Source of the DNA: Prauserella halophila | GTDB taxonomy: Bacteria > Actinomycetota > Actinomycetes > Mycobacteriales > Pseudonocardiaceae | Direction of reading: 5' to 3' | Assembly (NCBI RefSeq): GCF_024171895.1 | Contig: NZ_JAMTCQ010000012.1 | Location: 182,283 to 246,282, forward strand | DNA length: 64,000 bases | In this document: positions 8,559 through 15,752 of the stretch, piece by piece | Layout of the letters: the number at the start of each line of letters is the position of its first letter | Numbering within the stretch: the first letter of the stretch is position 1 | Program-made: the position numbers and the translations under genes | The notes under the pieces: generated by a model | What the model was told of the DNA's origin: nothing | Databases searched by the model: none | Seen by the model: only the letters and a program-made list of their open reading frames with translations

Positions 8559-9224
8559 TCAGCGGGTACCGACGTTTCCGGGACTCTCGCCGGTGCCGGT
8601 GCCGGTGCCGGTGCCGGTGCCGGTGCCGTCGAGAGCGTGGGCTGCTGCGAACCGGGGACGCTTCGCGCGATGGCGCCGGGCGATCGTGCGCGCCCCCGTG
8701 GCGCCGAGCCGCCAGCGCGCCATCGGCCTGCTGACCCCGAACCGGCGCGCCACGGCGGCGTCGGTCCACCCGCGCAGCGCCGCCGTCCTCGCTGCGTCCC
8801 GGGGGAGCAGCAGCTCGCCCGCGAGCTCGTCGGCCTCGCGTTCGACGGACGTGGCCGTCGCGCCGCACAACTGGGCACCGGTCACCAGCAGGTCGAATTC
8901 GTGCTCGAGCAGCACGTGGGCCATCTCGTGGGCGATCGTCGCGCGCCTGCGCCGGGTGTCGTGCACGTGGTTCTCGACGATCACGCGTGCTCTGCCGACC
9001 GCGACGAGCGCACCCGAGAAGGAGTCCGCAGCGGGGCCGGTGAAGTGCCGGACGGCGTCACGGGGCATCGCCGGATCGTGCAGGTCGAGCACGGGGATGC
9101 CGTACAGCTCGGCGAGGGTGTACGGATCGAGCGGGTCGTGGGTGGACAGGCCCATCTCTTCCCTGACGGCGAGTGCGAGGCGCCCTGCATGCGCCTTGAA
9201 ACCGCGTCGGAGCGACTGTGCCAC
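8559..9224 (-). CDS. ImmA/IrrE family metallo-endopeptidase
   Basis: A 221-residue protein with the zinc protease motif HEMAH at residues 99-103 in an IrrE/ImmA context (RRRATIAHEMAHVLLEHE, then READELAGELLLPRDA, where the Glu is the likely third ligand). The family cleaves DNA-binding repressors; ImmA cleaves the XRE repressor ImmR and IrrE cleaves DdrO. The XRE gene immediately upstream fits that pairing. Two GTG codons are possible: 9233, which overlaps the upstream stop as GTGA, and 9224, which has GGGAGGTGA ahead at good spacing. I chose 9224. The C-terminus after a helix-turn-helix-like stretch (DAAVARRFGVSRPMARWRL) ends in a run of Gly-Thr dipeptides made by a 6-bp tandem repeat. Confidence 0.87.
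   Translation of the reverse strand: MAQSLRRGFKAHAGRLALAVREEMGLSTHDPLDPYTLAELYGIPVLDLHDPAMPRDAVRHFTGPAADSFSGALVAVGRARVIVENHVHDTRRRRATIAHEMAHVLLEHEFDLLVTGAQLCGATATSVEREADELAGELLLPRDAARTAALRGWTDAAVARRFGVSRPMARWRLGATGARTIARRHRAKRPRFAAAHALDGTGTGTGTGTGTGESPGNVGTR
8591..8626. repeat. 6-bp tandem repeat (CGGTGC x6) inside the metallopeptidase 3' end
   Basis: Six uninterrupted copies of CGGTGC encode alternating Gly-Thr residues near the C-terminus of the ImmA/IrrE protein. A copy-number change would add or remove whole GT dipeptides without shifting the frame. Confidence 0.9.
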
Positions 9225-9229
9225 GGCGC

Positions 9230-9682
9230 TCACCTCCCGGAATCGGGGTTGCCGGAACCGTCCGCGTCGGCGACACGGCTGCCGATGGTGCCGGAGTCGT
9301 CGGCGCGGCCGTCGTGCTTGATGCGGCGCATCGTCGCGCCGACGATCTCGAGCAGGTACTCCTTGTCGGCCTCGGGCAGGTCGTCGCGGGCGCGCAGCAG
9401 CATGGCGAGCTGGGTCTCCAACTCGGGGGTCGGGCCGTGGGCCGGGGGTGCGACACCGGGTTCGTCGCCGGGACGGCTCATGAATTCTTCCGCAGGCGTG
9501 CCGAGCCACTGGACGAGCGCGATGAATCCGTCGAGGTCGGGGCGTTGTCCGTTGCTCATGCGGCTGAGCAGGGACGGGCTGACCCCGGCTTCCTCTGCGA
9601 GCTGGCGCCAGGACAGGGCACGCGCGCGGCGCTGCGCATCGAGCGCGTCATGCAGTCGGGGCAGGTCGATGCGACCTGACAT
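9230..9682 (-). CDS. XRE-family transcriptional regulator
   Basis: A 150-residue protein with an N-terminal Cro/C1-type helix-turn-helix (residues about 5-65: SWRQLAEEAGVSPSLLSRMSNG), followed by a charged helical region. The ATG at 9682 is preceded by GGAGGTCCC. The gene overlaps or abuts the downstream ImmA/IrrE peptidase gene, so the pair is most likely co-translated and works as a repressor with a protease that relieves it. A dyad in the AT-rich leader 67-82 bases upstream of the start is a candidate operator for autoregulation and for the divergent operon on the other side. Confidence 0.87.
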   Translation of the reverse strand: MSGRIDLPRLHDALDAQRRARALSWRQLAEEAGVSPSLLSRMSNGQRPDLDGFIALVQWLGTPAEEFMSRPGDEPGVAPPAHGPTPELETQLAMLLRARDDLPEADKEYLLEIVGATMRRIKHDGRADDSGTIGSRVADADGSGNPDSGR

Positions 9683-9748
9683 GGGACCTCCTTCGGCGGA
9701 CCGGCGCAGCACAGCTTGGCAGGTGACCGGGGTGATGACCAGCGTTGT

Positions 9749-9776
9749 ATTGCAGTTGTGCAATGAAGTTGCAAAA
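9749..9776. promoter_or_regulatory. Candidate operator for the XRE regulator
   Basis: ATTGC-N6-GCAAT (9749-9764) is followed by a further half-site TTGCA (9769-9773) in an unusually AT-rich patch between the XRE gene and the divergent ORF at 9935. Repeated GCAA half-sites are typical of Cro/C1 operators. Confidence 0.5.
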
Positions 9777-9934
9777 TCGGTACATGTGGGTCATGCTGGC
9801 CCGGTAACGCGGTCCGACACGGGAGACAGCCGGTCGCTGCAGCCGGACCGGCCGTACGAACGGACCGCCCGAGCCGCAGGATCACGTGGCGATGCCCGAG
9901 CGGCCGTCACGCACACCGACAGGGGGAGATGGAC

Positions 9935-10618
9935 ATGACCACCGACCGAGCCGCCGGCCACGCCGCAAGTACGGCATCCGGCCCTGCCGTCGACCGAGAC
10001 CACTCCGGCGACCCCGTGCAGCACACGGCGTTCGCGGTGCGATTCCGGTTGTCGCCGGATTCGCTGACCTGGCTCGTCGTGCGCGACGGAGCCGTGCTGT
10101 CCCGCCACGTCCGCAAACGGGACGCCGAACGACTCGCCGCCGCACATGCGCGGGGATGCCGCCCGAGCAGTGTGACGATCGAGCGGATGGACGGCACCGA
10201 GCAGACTAGGCGGCACTACCGACAGCCCCGGGCCCGCGGCGACGTCGCCGTCGCCGTTGTCGCCGTCGCCGCCGCCGGGAATGCCGCTGCAGTCCCCCGG
10301 GGCGGTGAGAATTCGACACTCGTGACAGCGCCCGGACCGGCCTACTCGGCATCACCCGACGTGGACACCGCCGGAACGGGCACGGACACGGGTACGGACA
10401 CCACTGCGGACACCACTGGGCCGTCCCGCCCGCTGAACCGTGGGTTTTCGCTGGTCGAACGCCGTGTCCCGGTCCGTGCCGGGACGCAGGCCGCGGGGCG
10501 GCGCGGCTGGTCCGGCCGCGTGTCACGGCCGTGCGCACGGGGCACCCGCGCGACGAATGTGCGCGTGGTCGCCACGACGCGCCTGCCGGGACGAAGCCGT
10601 ACTGTGGAGACACGATGA
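9935..10618 (+). CDS. Hypothetical protein coupled to the lpqI-like gene
   Basis: A 227-residue frame. The first 90 residues look like a small folded domain (HTAFAVRFRLSPDSLTWLVV, DAERLAAAHARGCRPSSVTIE) that I do not recognise; the rest is Ala/Thr/Arg-rich and low-complexity. ATG 9935 sits six bases after GGGGGAG; an in-frame ATG at 9929 has no room for a ribosome-binding site. The stop codon overlaps the start of the glycosidase gene as ATGA, which supports the frame being translated to its end. It is divergent from the XRE/peptidase pair and could be its target. Confidence 0.55.
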   Translation: MTTDRAAGHAASTASGPAVDRDHSGDPVQHTAFAVRFRLSPDSLTWLVVRDGAVLSRHVRKRDAERLAAAHARGCRPSSVTIERMDGTEQTRRHYRQPRARGDVAVAVVAVAAAGNAAAVPRGGENSTLVTAPGPAYSASPDVDTAGTGTDTGTDTTADTTGPSRPLNRGFSLVERRVPVRAGTQAAGRRGWSGRVSRPCARGTRATNVRVVATTRLPGRSRTVETR

Positions 10619-11769
10619 GGAAACGTGTGTTGTTCGCGGCCATGACAGGCCTGCTCGTCGCCGGGTGCGGTTCATCCGAGGCTCCGACGACCCAGAATGC
10701 GCCCAGTCCGGGATCGGCGGCCTCGGAGACGCCGTCGGAATCGTCGTCGGCGCCCGCATCGTCGGCGAAGCCGGATTCCGCGCCGGCCTGTTCCGCAGTG
10801 GCCGACATGTCGACCCGTGAGAAGGTCGCGCAGCTCGTCGTGGTCGGCGTCGAATCCGGTGAGCAGGCCACGACGCAGATCGTGCGCGACAACCAGATCG
10901 GCGGCCTGTTCATCGGCGGCAACGCCACGGACCTGTTCACCGGTGACGCGCTGGCGTCGGTGCAGGAGGCGGCGGACGTACCGGTGTCCATTGCGATCGA
11001 CGACGAGGGCGGCCGGGTGCAGCGGCTCGACGAGCTCGTCGGCGACATTCCGAGCGCCCGCGAGATGGCGCGGACGATGAGTCCGCAGGACGTGCGGCAA
11101 TTGGCCGTCGAACGTGGTCGCGAGATGAACGAGCGCGGCGTGACGGTCGACTACGCGCCCGACCTCGACCTCACCGACGAGCCGGCGGGCGAGGCGATCG
11201 GCGACCGCTCGTTCAGCACCGACCCTGCGACGGCACGCCGCTACGCGAAGGCGTTCGGCGACGGCCTGCTCGAGGCGGGCATTCAGCCGGTGATCAAGCA
11301 CTTCCCGGGTCACGGCAACGCGAGCGGCGACTCGCACGCCGGCGACGTCACCACGCCGCCGCTGCCCGAGCTGCGCAAGCACGATCTCAAGCCGTACGAG
11401 CGGATCGGACAGTACGGCGACGTCGGCGTCATGGTCGGCCACCTCACGGTGCCGCAGTTGACCGACGGGCAGCCCGCGTCGATCTCACCCGCCGCGTACC
11501 GGCTGCTGCGCGAGGACTACGACTTCGACGGCCCCGTCGTCACCGACGACCTCGGCGCGATGAAGGCGATCACCGACCGGCATTCGCTCCCCGAGGCCGT
11601 GCTGCTGGCACTGCAGGCCGGTGCCGATCAGGCGCTGTGGTCGTCCGGTGGCAACGTGGCGCCGGTGCTGGACCGGCTCGAGCGGGCCGCGACCAGCGGT
11701 GACCTGTCGGCCGAGCGCATCGACACGTCGCTGACCCGGGTACTGCGTGCCAAGGACGCGTGTGACTGA
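10615..11769 (+). CDS. lpqI: Lipoprotein beta-N-acetylglucosaminidase, GH3 family (LpqI/NagZ-like)
   Basis: A 384-residue exported lipoprotein with lipobox LLVAGC (Cys18). A Ser/Pro-rich linker runs to about residue 60, then a GH3 TIM barrel. Family hallmarks are EGGRVQRL (131-138), KHFPGHG (228-234), the Asp239-His241 dyad of GDSHAGD that acts as acid/base in NagZ-type enzymes, and the nucleophile Asp311 in VVTDDLGAMKA. Such enzymes remove GlcNAc from muropeptides during cell-wall turnover; mycobacterial LpqI does this outside the membrane. The start ATG overlaps the stop of the preceding ORF. Confidence 0.92.
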   Translation: MRKRVLFAAMTGLLVAGCGSSEAPTTQNAPSPGSAASETPSESSSAPASSAKPDSAPACSAVADMSTREKVAQLVVVGVESGEQATTQIVRDNQIGGLFIGGNATDLFTGDALASVQEAADVPVSIAIDDEGGRVQRLDELVGDIPSAREMARTMSPQDVRQLAVERGREMNERGVTVDYAPDLDLTDEPAGEAIGDRSFSTDPATARRYAKAFGDGLLEAGIQPVIKHFPGHGNASGDSHAGDVTTPPLPELRKHDLKPYERIGQYGDVGVMVGHLTVPQLTDGQPASISPAAYRLLREDYDFDGPVVTDDLGAMKAITDRHSLPEAVLLALQAGADQALWSSGGNVAPVLDRLERAATSGDLSAERIDTSLTRVLRAKDACD

Positions 11770-11809
11770 CCGGTTCGGTATCCGGCGCTCGTGCCGATTA
11801 CCGAACCGG
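11770..11809. terminator. Bidirectional terminator hairpin
   Basis: Perfect 11-bp arms CCGGTTCGGTA (11770-11780) and TACCGAACCGG (11799-11809) lie between the convergent lpqI-like and SsgA-like genes. Confidence 0.8.
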
Positions 11810-11822
11810 ACCGGGCCGTCGG

Positions 11823-12233
11823 TCAGGGTCGGGCCGTGGTGAGTTCGTCGATCAGTCGGTCCAGGTCCAGCCGGTCGGCCTCGGTGCCGGGCGGCACGAT
11901 CGCCGTGGTGGCGTCGGCGAATCGGCGCACGTCCGCGATCTCGAGTTCGACCACGGCGTAGCCGTCCGGCGACTCGAGTTCGAGTACGAGGAACGTCTCG
12001 TCGGTGGCCAGGTCCGGCCGCAGGCGGATGTCGCCGATCCCCGCGGGTTCGGTCAGGCCGGTGAGCAGCAGTTCACGGGAAAAGTCCCACGCCACCCAAT
12101 CGCGCGCGTCGATGCGGAACGCGAGCGACACGGTGAACGGGTCGTCCGCGCGGTACATCAGGCGGGCGAGTACCGGCGTGCTGCAGCCGTTGAGGTGCAC
12201 GAACTGGCTCTGGTGTACGGCGTCGCTGTGCAC
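11823..12233 (-). CDS. SsgA family sporulation/cell-division regulator
   Basis: A 136-residue SsgA-like protein (SALP). The family pattern is visible: ARLMYRADDPFTVSLAFRI, then WVAWDFSRELLLTGLTEPAGIGDIR, and near the C-terminus VPPGTEADRLDLDRLIDEL. SALPs steer septum placement and peptidoglycan remodelling in sporulating actinomycetes; SsgB recruits FtsZ. The start is set at GTG 12233, six bases after GGGAG; the extra 24 codons upstream in the same frame lack homology. Presence of this family, restricted to morphologically complex actinobacteria, is a useful lineage marker. Whether it is SsgB itself cannot be decided from one sequence. Confidence 0.9.
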   Translation of the reverse strand: MHSDAVHQSQFVHLNGCSTPVLARLMYRADDPFTVSLAFRIDARDWVAWDFSRELLLTGLTEPAGIGDIRLRPDLATDETFLVLELESPDGYAVVELEIADVRRFADATTAIVPPGTEADRLDLDRLIDELTTARP

Positions 12234-12530
12234 TGCACACTCCCGTCTCTCCGGCGCCGCCCCCTCGGCGGCTGTGTCGTGGGTGAGACTCCGGATGGGG
12301 CACACTCTGATGCACCATTACTACGAAAACTCCCCACTACGCCCGATTGGGGCATCTGATGACTGTCTGTATGTGGGTCTTCATCCCATCGAGCTCTTCT
12401 GGTTGTGAATTCGGGACGTTGCCGTGACATGAGAGCCTGTTGGCGCGTTAATGGAGAGCCCCGCAAGCGGTCCCGCCGCGGTGATGTGTGTACCCGGTGA
12501 TTGCTCGACCGACACGTTCCTGGAGGTCTG
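12234..12530. other. Divergent intergenic region, partly AT-rich
   Basis: No gene seen. A locally AT-rich patch at about 12300-12420 contrasts with the surrounding GC-rich sequence and probably holds the promoters of the SsgA-like gene and of the repeat protein. I could not assign -35/-10 boxes with confidence. Confidence 0.4.
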
Positions 12531-13742
12531 ATGGCGCCGACGGCCCCGCGTCCGACGCCGCATGACGACGCGCTGCTCGACCGCACCGGGATCATCGGTG
12601 CCTCGGGGCATGGTCCGGCAGCGCCACCGACCCCGGGCATGAATCGTTCCGGCGTGGCCGGGTTCGTGGTGTTCGTGCTCATGGTGTTCGCCGCCGTCAC
12701 CGGGGTGTCGGAACTGGAACGGGACAACGGTGGGTCCACGCTGGTCGCCGGGGACGAGGTGACGGAAGCGGTGCCGGAGTCGCAGGCACCCGACGGCGCC
12801 GGGCCGGTCGGTGAAGGACCGGAGGAACCCGGCGCGAGGTCCGACGAGGGATCCGACGGTGACGCGGGCGGCGAACCGGAGCGAAAGGCCGATTCGCGGG
12901 AGGTTTCCGACGTCGAGCCGGCATCGCCGGATATCGGAGTGGCCCCCGGCGAGCCGGCGGACGTCGACGGGAAGGCCGGCGGGGAGCTTGCCGACGGAGC
13001 ACGGTCGCAGGTCGCGGCAGCGGCGTCGGCGGACCGTGCGGGCGGTGCTTCGGAGGCCGTCGAGCCATCGGCGGCCGGGTCGGAGGTCGAATCGCAGCAC
13101 CGGCGACTGGAGCTGTTCGCCGAGGAACTCCGCCACCGCATCGACAACTACGGCATCGAGCGTTACCGCGCCGAGCGGCACGACGTGAAGCGGTACGACG
13201 TCGAGAGCGGCCGCACCGAGCGCGGCGGCATCGATCGCGACGGCATCGAGCGCAACGGGTTCGAGAGGCTGCTCGACACGGTCGTCGGCCGTACACCGGT
13301 TCACGAACCGGAGCTGCGCGTTCCGAAGCAGAAGCCGGCGGACCAGGAGCCGGCCGAGGGTGAGCGCTACGGTCGTGAGCCGGCTGCGGCGCCGTCCGGT
13401 GAGCGCGAGAGCGGCACCTCCGACCGCGACGCCTCCGACCGAGGCGATACCGACCGCGATGACACCGACCGGGGCGACACCGACCGGAGCCTGCGTGATG
13501 CCCTGCCGGACGTCGCCGGTGAATACCGGACACACGACGGCGGGTGGTCCGGCGACCGCTCGTACAGCGCCGGTTCCTACGAAACCGGTTCCTACGAAGC
13601 TGGTGCCGATGATGCGACTGCCTACGGTGCCACCACCTACGACACCGGTGCTTACGACACCGGCACCTCCGAGGTTCACGCTTTCCCGGGTGGTTCCGAT
13701 GGCGGCGGTCACGAGTACGGCGGGTACGAGGCCGGCTGGTAA
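12531..13742 (+). CDS. Single-pass membrane protein with three blocks of five-residue repeats, unknown function
   Basis: A 403-residue protein starting at ATG 12531 behind GGAGG. Residues about 36-57 form one transmembrane segment (GVAGFVVFVLMVFAAVTGV). Everything after it is charged, low-complexity and presumably outside. Three tandem blocks have a period of five residues. Around residues 205-245 are units such as YGIER, YRAER, HDVKR, GGIDR, DGIER and NGFER. Around 295-320 are DRDAS, DRGDT, DRDDT and DRGDT. Around 340-380 are YSAGS, YETGS, YEAGA, YGATT and YDTGA. I recognise no family. The repeats are also visible as 15-bp DNA repeats, so the length may vary between strains. Confidence 0.7.
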   Translation: MAPTAPRPTPHDDALLDRTGIIGASGHGPAAPPTPGMNRSGVAGFVVFVLMVFAAVTGVSELERDNGGSTLVAGDEVTEAVPESQAPDGAGPVGEGPEEPGARSDEGSDGDAGGEPERKADSREVSDVEPASPDIGVAPGEPADVDGKAGGELADGARSQVAAAASADRAGGASEAVEPSAAGSEVESQHRRLELFAEELRHRIDNYGIERYRAERHDVKRYDVESGRTERGGIDRDGIERNGFERLLDTVVGRTPVHEPELRVPKQKPADQEPAEGERYGREPAAAPSGERESGTSDRDASDRGDTDRDDTDRGDTDRSLRDALPDVAGEYRTHDGGWSGDRSYSAGSYETGSYEAGADDATAYGATTYDTGAYDTGTSEVHAFPGGSDGGGHEYGGYEAGW

Positions 13743-13788
13743 GCCGCCCTGCGACGTGAACATCGGGCCCGGCCCGCCACTTCCGGGG

Positions 13789-13809
13789 GACTGTCCGAAA
13801 ACGACAGTC
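13789..13809 (+). terminator. Hairpin after the repeat protein gene
   Basis: Arms GACTGTC (13789-13795) and GACAGTC (13803-13809) with a 7-nt loop CGAAAAC lie 46 bases after the stop codon. No T tract follows, so it could instead be an operator for the next gene. Confidence 0.5.
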
Positions 13810-13925
13810 AGGTGATTGTGCAGGCGGCGGCCGTGAATCCGAACCCGGCCCTCGCGCGGGGTGGCGGGCGTCGACGGTCCGTTCGCGGCGTCCGTTCGGC
13901 GGATAGCGCGGACGTGTGAGCGAGA

Positions 13926-13938
13926 CATGTGTCACATG
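13926..13938. promoter_or_regulatory. Perfect dyad upstream of the KAS III gene
   Basis: CATGTG-T-CACATG is a perfect 13-bp palindrome about 100 bases upstream of the KAS III start. Its position suits an operator; the cognate regulator is unknown. Confidence 0.4.
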
Positions 13939-14036
13939 GTGTGCCTCTACCGGAAAGTAGGCCATACATAGGGGTCTGGAGGCGTTTGGGCGTCTCGGTA
14001 CGGGATCAATCAGCGCCTTCACTGGAGAGATCACAA

Positions 14037-15044
14037 GTGGCCACACGATCGACGGCGGTACTGACCGGCCTGGGCGGCTGGCTGCCACCGCGCGTGGTCG
14101 ACAACTTCGAATTGACGGACCGGCTCGACACGACCGACGAGTGGATCCGCTCGCGCACGGGGATCGCCGAGCGTCGCGTCGTCGACGACGGGATGTCCAC
14201 AGTGGACATGGCGGTCGAGGCCGGTGCGCGGGCGCTGCGGTCGGCGGGTACCGAGAACGTCGACGCCGTCGTGCTGGCCACATCGACCCCCGATCAGCCC
14301 TGCCCGGCCAGTGCTCCGCAGGTCGCGACCCGGTTGGGTCAGCGTGACGTCGCGGCCTTCGACGTCAATGCGGTGTGCAGCGGGTTCCTCTACGCCCTCG
14401 CGACGGCGGCCGGTCTCATCGCCGGCCGGGTCGCCCGCGACGTGCTCGTCGTCGGGTCGGACGCGTTCACCACGCTCATCGACCCCGACGACCGTGGCAC
14501 CGTGCCGATCTTCGGTGACGGCGCGGGCGCGGTCGTGCTGCGTGCGGGTGAGGAGGACGAACCCGGTGCACTCGGCCCGTTCGACCTGCACAGCGACGGC
14601 TCGGGCACCGACCTGCTCGTCGTTCCCGCCGGCGGATCGCGGCAGAAGACGCCGCAACAGCCGAGCGAGGCCTACCTGCACATGGAGGGCCCAGCGGTGT
14701 TCCGCCACGCCACGGCGCGAATGGCCGAGTCGTCGCGGGTGGTGCTCGGCGAGCTCGGCTGGGCGGTCGGCGACGTCGATCGCTTCGTCGGCCACCAGGC
14801 GAACCTGCGCATCCTGAACGCGGTCGCGAAACAGCTGGGCCTGCCAGCCGACGGCCTCGTCGTGAACATCGGCCACACCGGCAACACCAGTGCCGCGTCG
14901 ATTCCCCTCGCCCTCGCCGACGGTGTCCGCGACGGCAGCCTTCGGGCGGGCGACCGCGTCCTGCTCGCCGCCTTCGGAGCCGGCCTCACCTGGGGCGCCA
15001 CGGCCCTACGCTGGCCGGACCTGGCGGTCGAACCGGTCGAATGA
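14037..15044 (+). CDS. Beta-ketoacyl-ACP synthase III (FabH-like)
   Basis: A 335-residue thiolase-fold enzyme with the complete KAS III triad: Cys114 in NAVCSGF, His253 in VGHQANLRI and Asn283 in IGHTGNTSAASIP. WIRSRTGIAERR near residues 36-47 is the usual N-terminal signature. KAS III condenses an acyl-CoA primer with malonyl-ACP to start fatty-acid synthesis, and paralogues prime polyketide or long-chain pathways. GTG 14037 is preceded by GGAGAG at seven bases. No other fatty-acid synthesis genes flank it, so whether it is the housekeeping FabH or a paralogue is open. Confidence 0.9.
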   Translation: MATRSTAVLTGLGGWLPPRVVDNFELTDRLDTTDEWIRSRTGIAERRVVDDGMSTVDMAVEAGARALRSAGTENVDAVVLATSTPDQPCPASAPQVATRLGQRDVAAFDVNAVCSGFLYALATAAGLIAGRVARDVLVVGSDAFTTLIDPDDRGTVPIFGDGAGAVVLRAGEEDEPGALGPFDLHSDGSGTDLLVVPAGGSRQKTPQQPSEAYLHMEGPAVFRHATARMAESSRVVLGELGWAVGDVDRFVGHQANLRILNAVAKQLGLPADGLVVNIGHTGNTSAASIPLALADGVRDGSLRAGDRVLLAAFGAGLTWGATALRWPDLAVEPVE

Positions 15045-15162
15045 CTCCGTGGTCGACGCGCAGGCGCATCGCGCCGAAGTCGAGCCGGTGGACGGTGCGG
15101 TTGCCGAGTCGTGTCGTCACAAGCGGGGGCAGCGGGTGAGACTGCGACCACCTCTACCGTCC

Positions 15163-15191
15163 TTGACCTGGATTTAGGTCGAAGTTACATG
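15163..15191 (+). promoter_or_regulatory. Promoter with overlapping dyad
   Basis: TTGACC (15163-15168) and TACATG (15186-15191) are 17 bp apart. The dyad GACCT-N6-AGGTC (15165-15180) overlaps the -35 box, a common position for an operator. It serves the SnoaL-like ORF. Confidence 0.55.
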
Positions 15192-15225
15192 ATCGGATTC
15201 TGTTTACACCAGACAGGGGAAGATC

Positions 15226-15633
15226 TTGTACAACGTGACTAACGACGTCCCGGATAACCTCATCAAGCGATATGAACACGCCTTCAACACGAATGATGCC
15301 AAGTCCATGAACGATCTGTTCGTGGACGACCCGATCTTCGTCAATTTCGGCGGCAACCTGGTCGATGACAAGGAATCTCTCTATCGTGCCCAGGCGTTCG
15401 TGTTCGGCCCGGGTGGACCACTCGAGAACCTGAGCGTCAGCTATACGGTCGAGAAAATCACCGACCTTCCAGAAGGCCTGGCGGCGATCCACGCTCGTCA
15501 GCGGACACTGCGCTCCGATGCTGACGCGGAGGACCAACGCACAGATTCCATGGAGGCGATTTTTCTCGTTGTCGCTGAGCTGGTCGATGGAACTTGGAAA
15601 ATCAAGATCGGTCAGAACACGCCAGTGACGTGA
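15226..15633 (+). CDS. SnoaL-like / NTF2-fold protein
   Basis: A 135-residue protein with the NTF2-like pattern: an N-terminal helix pair (LIKRYEHAFNTNDAKSMNDLF), then VDDPIFVNFGG, and a closing strand IFLVVAELVDGTWKIKIGQN. Members of the SgcJ/SnoaL/DUF4440 group are small cone-shaped enzymes or ligand binders. The coding sequence is visibly lower in GC than its neighbours, with A/T at many third positions, suggesting recent acquisition. The start codon is probably TTG 15226, just after GGGGAAG; GTG 15235 is the alternative. It stands alone, with a strong promoter-like region ahead and a hairpin behind. Function unknown. Confidence 0.75.
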   Translation: MYNVTNDVPDNLIKRYEHAFNTNDAKSMNDLFVDDPIFVNFGGNLVDDKESLYRAQAFVFGPGGPLENLSVSYTVEKITDLPEGLAAIHARQRTLRSDADAEDQRTDSMEAIFLVVAELVDGTWKIKIGQNTPVT

Positions 15634-15671
15634 CAGGTGCAAACGTTCCGATGCCCCTGGTCGTTCGGTTG

Positions 15672-15700
15672 CCCCGCGGTCGGTCCGTGTCCGACCGGGG
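15672..15700. terminator. Hairpin between convergent genes
   Basis: CGGTCGG (15677-15683) pairs with CCGACCG (15691-15697), flanked by a further CCC/GGG pairing. It separates the SnoaL-like gene from the convergent cyclase gene. Confidence 0.6.
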
Positions 15701-15752
15701 CGGGTGAATCGGCCGGCGCCGTCGTACCTCGCCGTCCTGCCGGGTACGCAGG

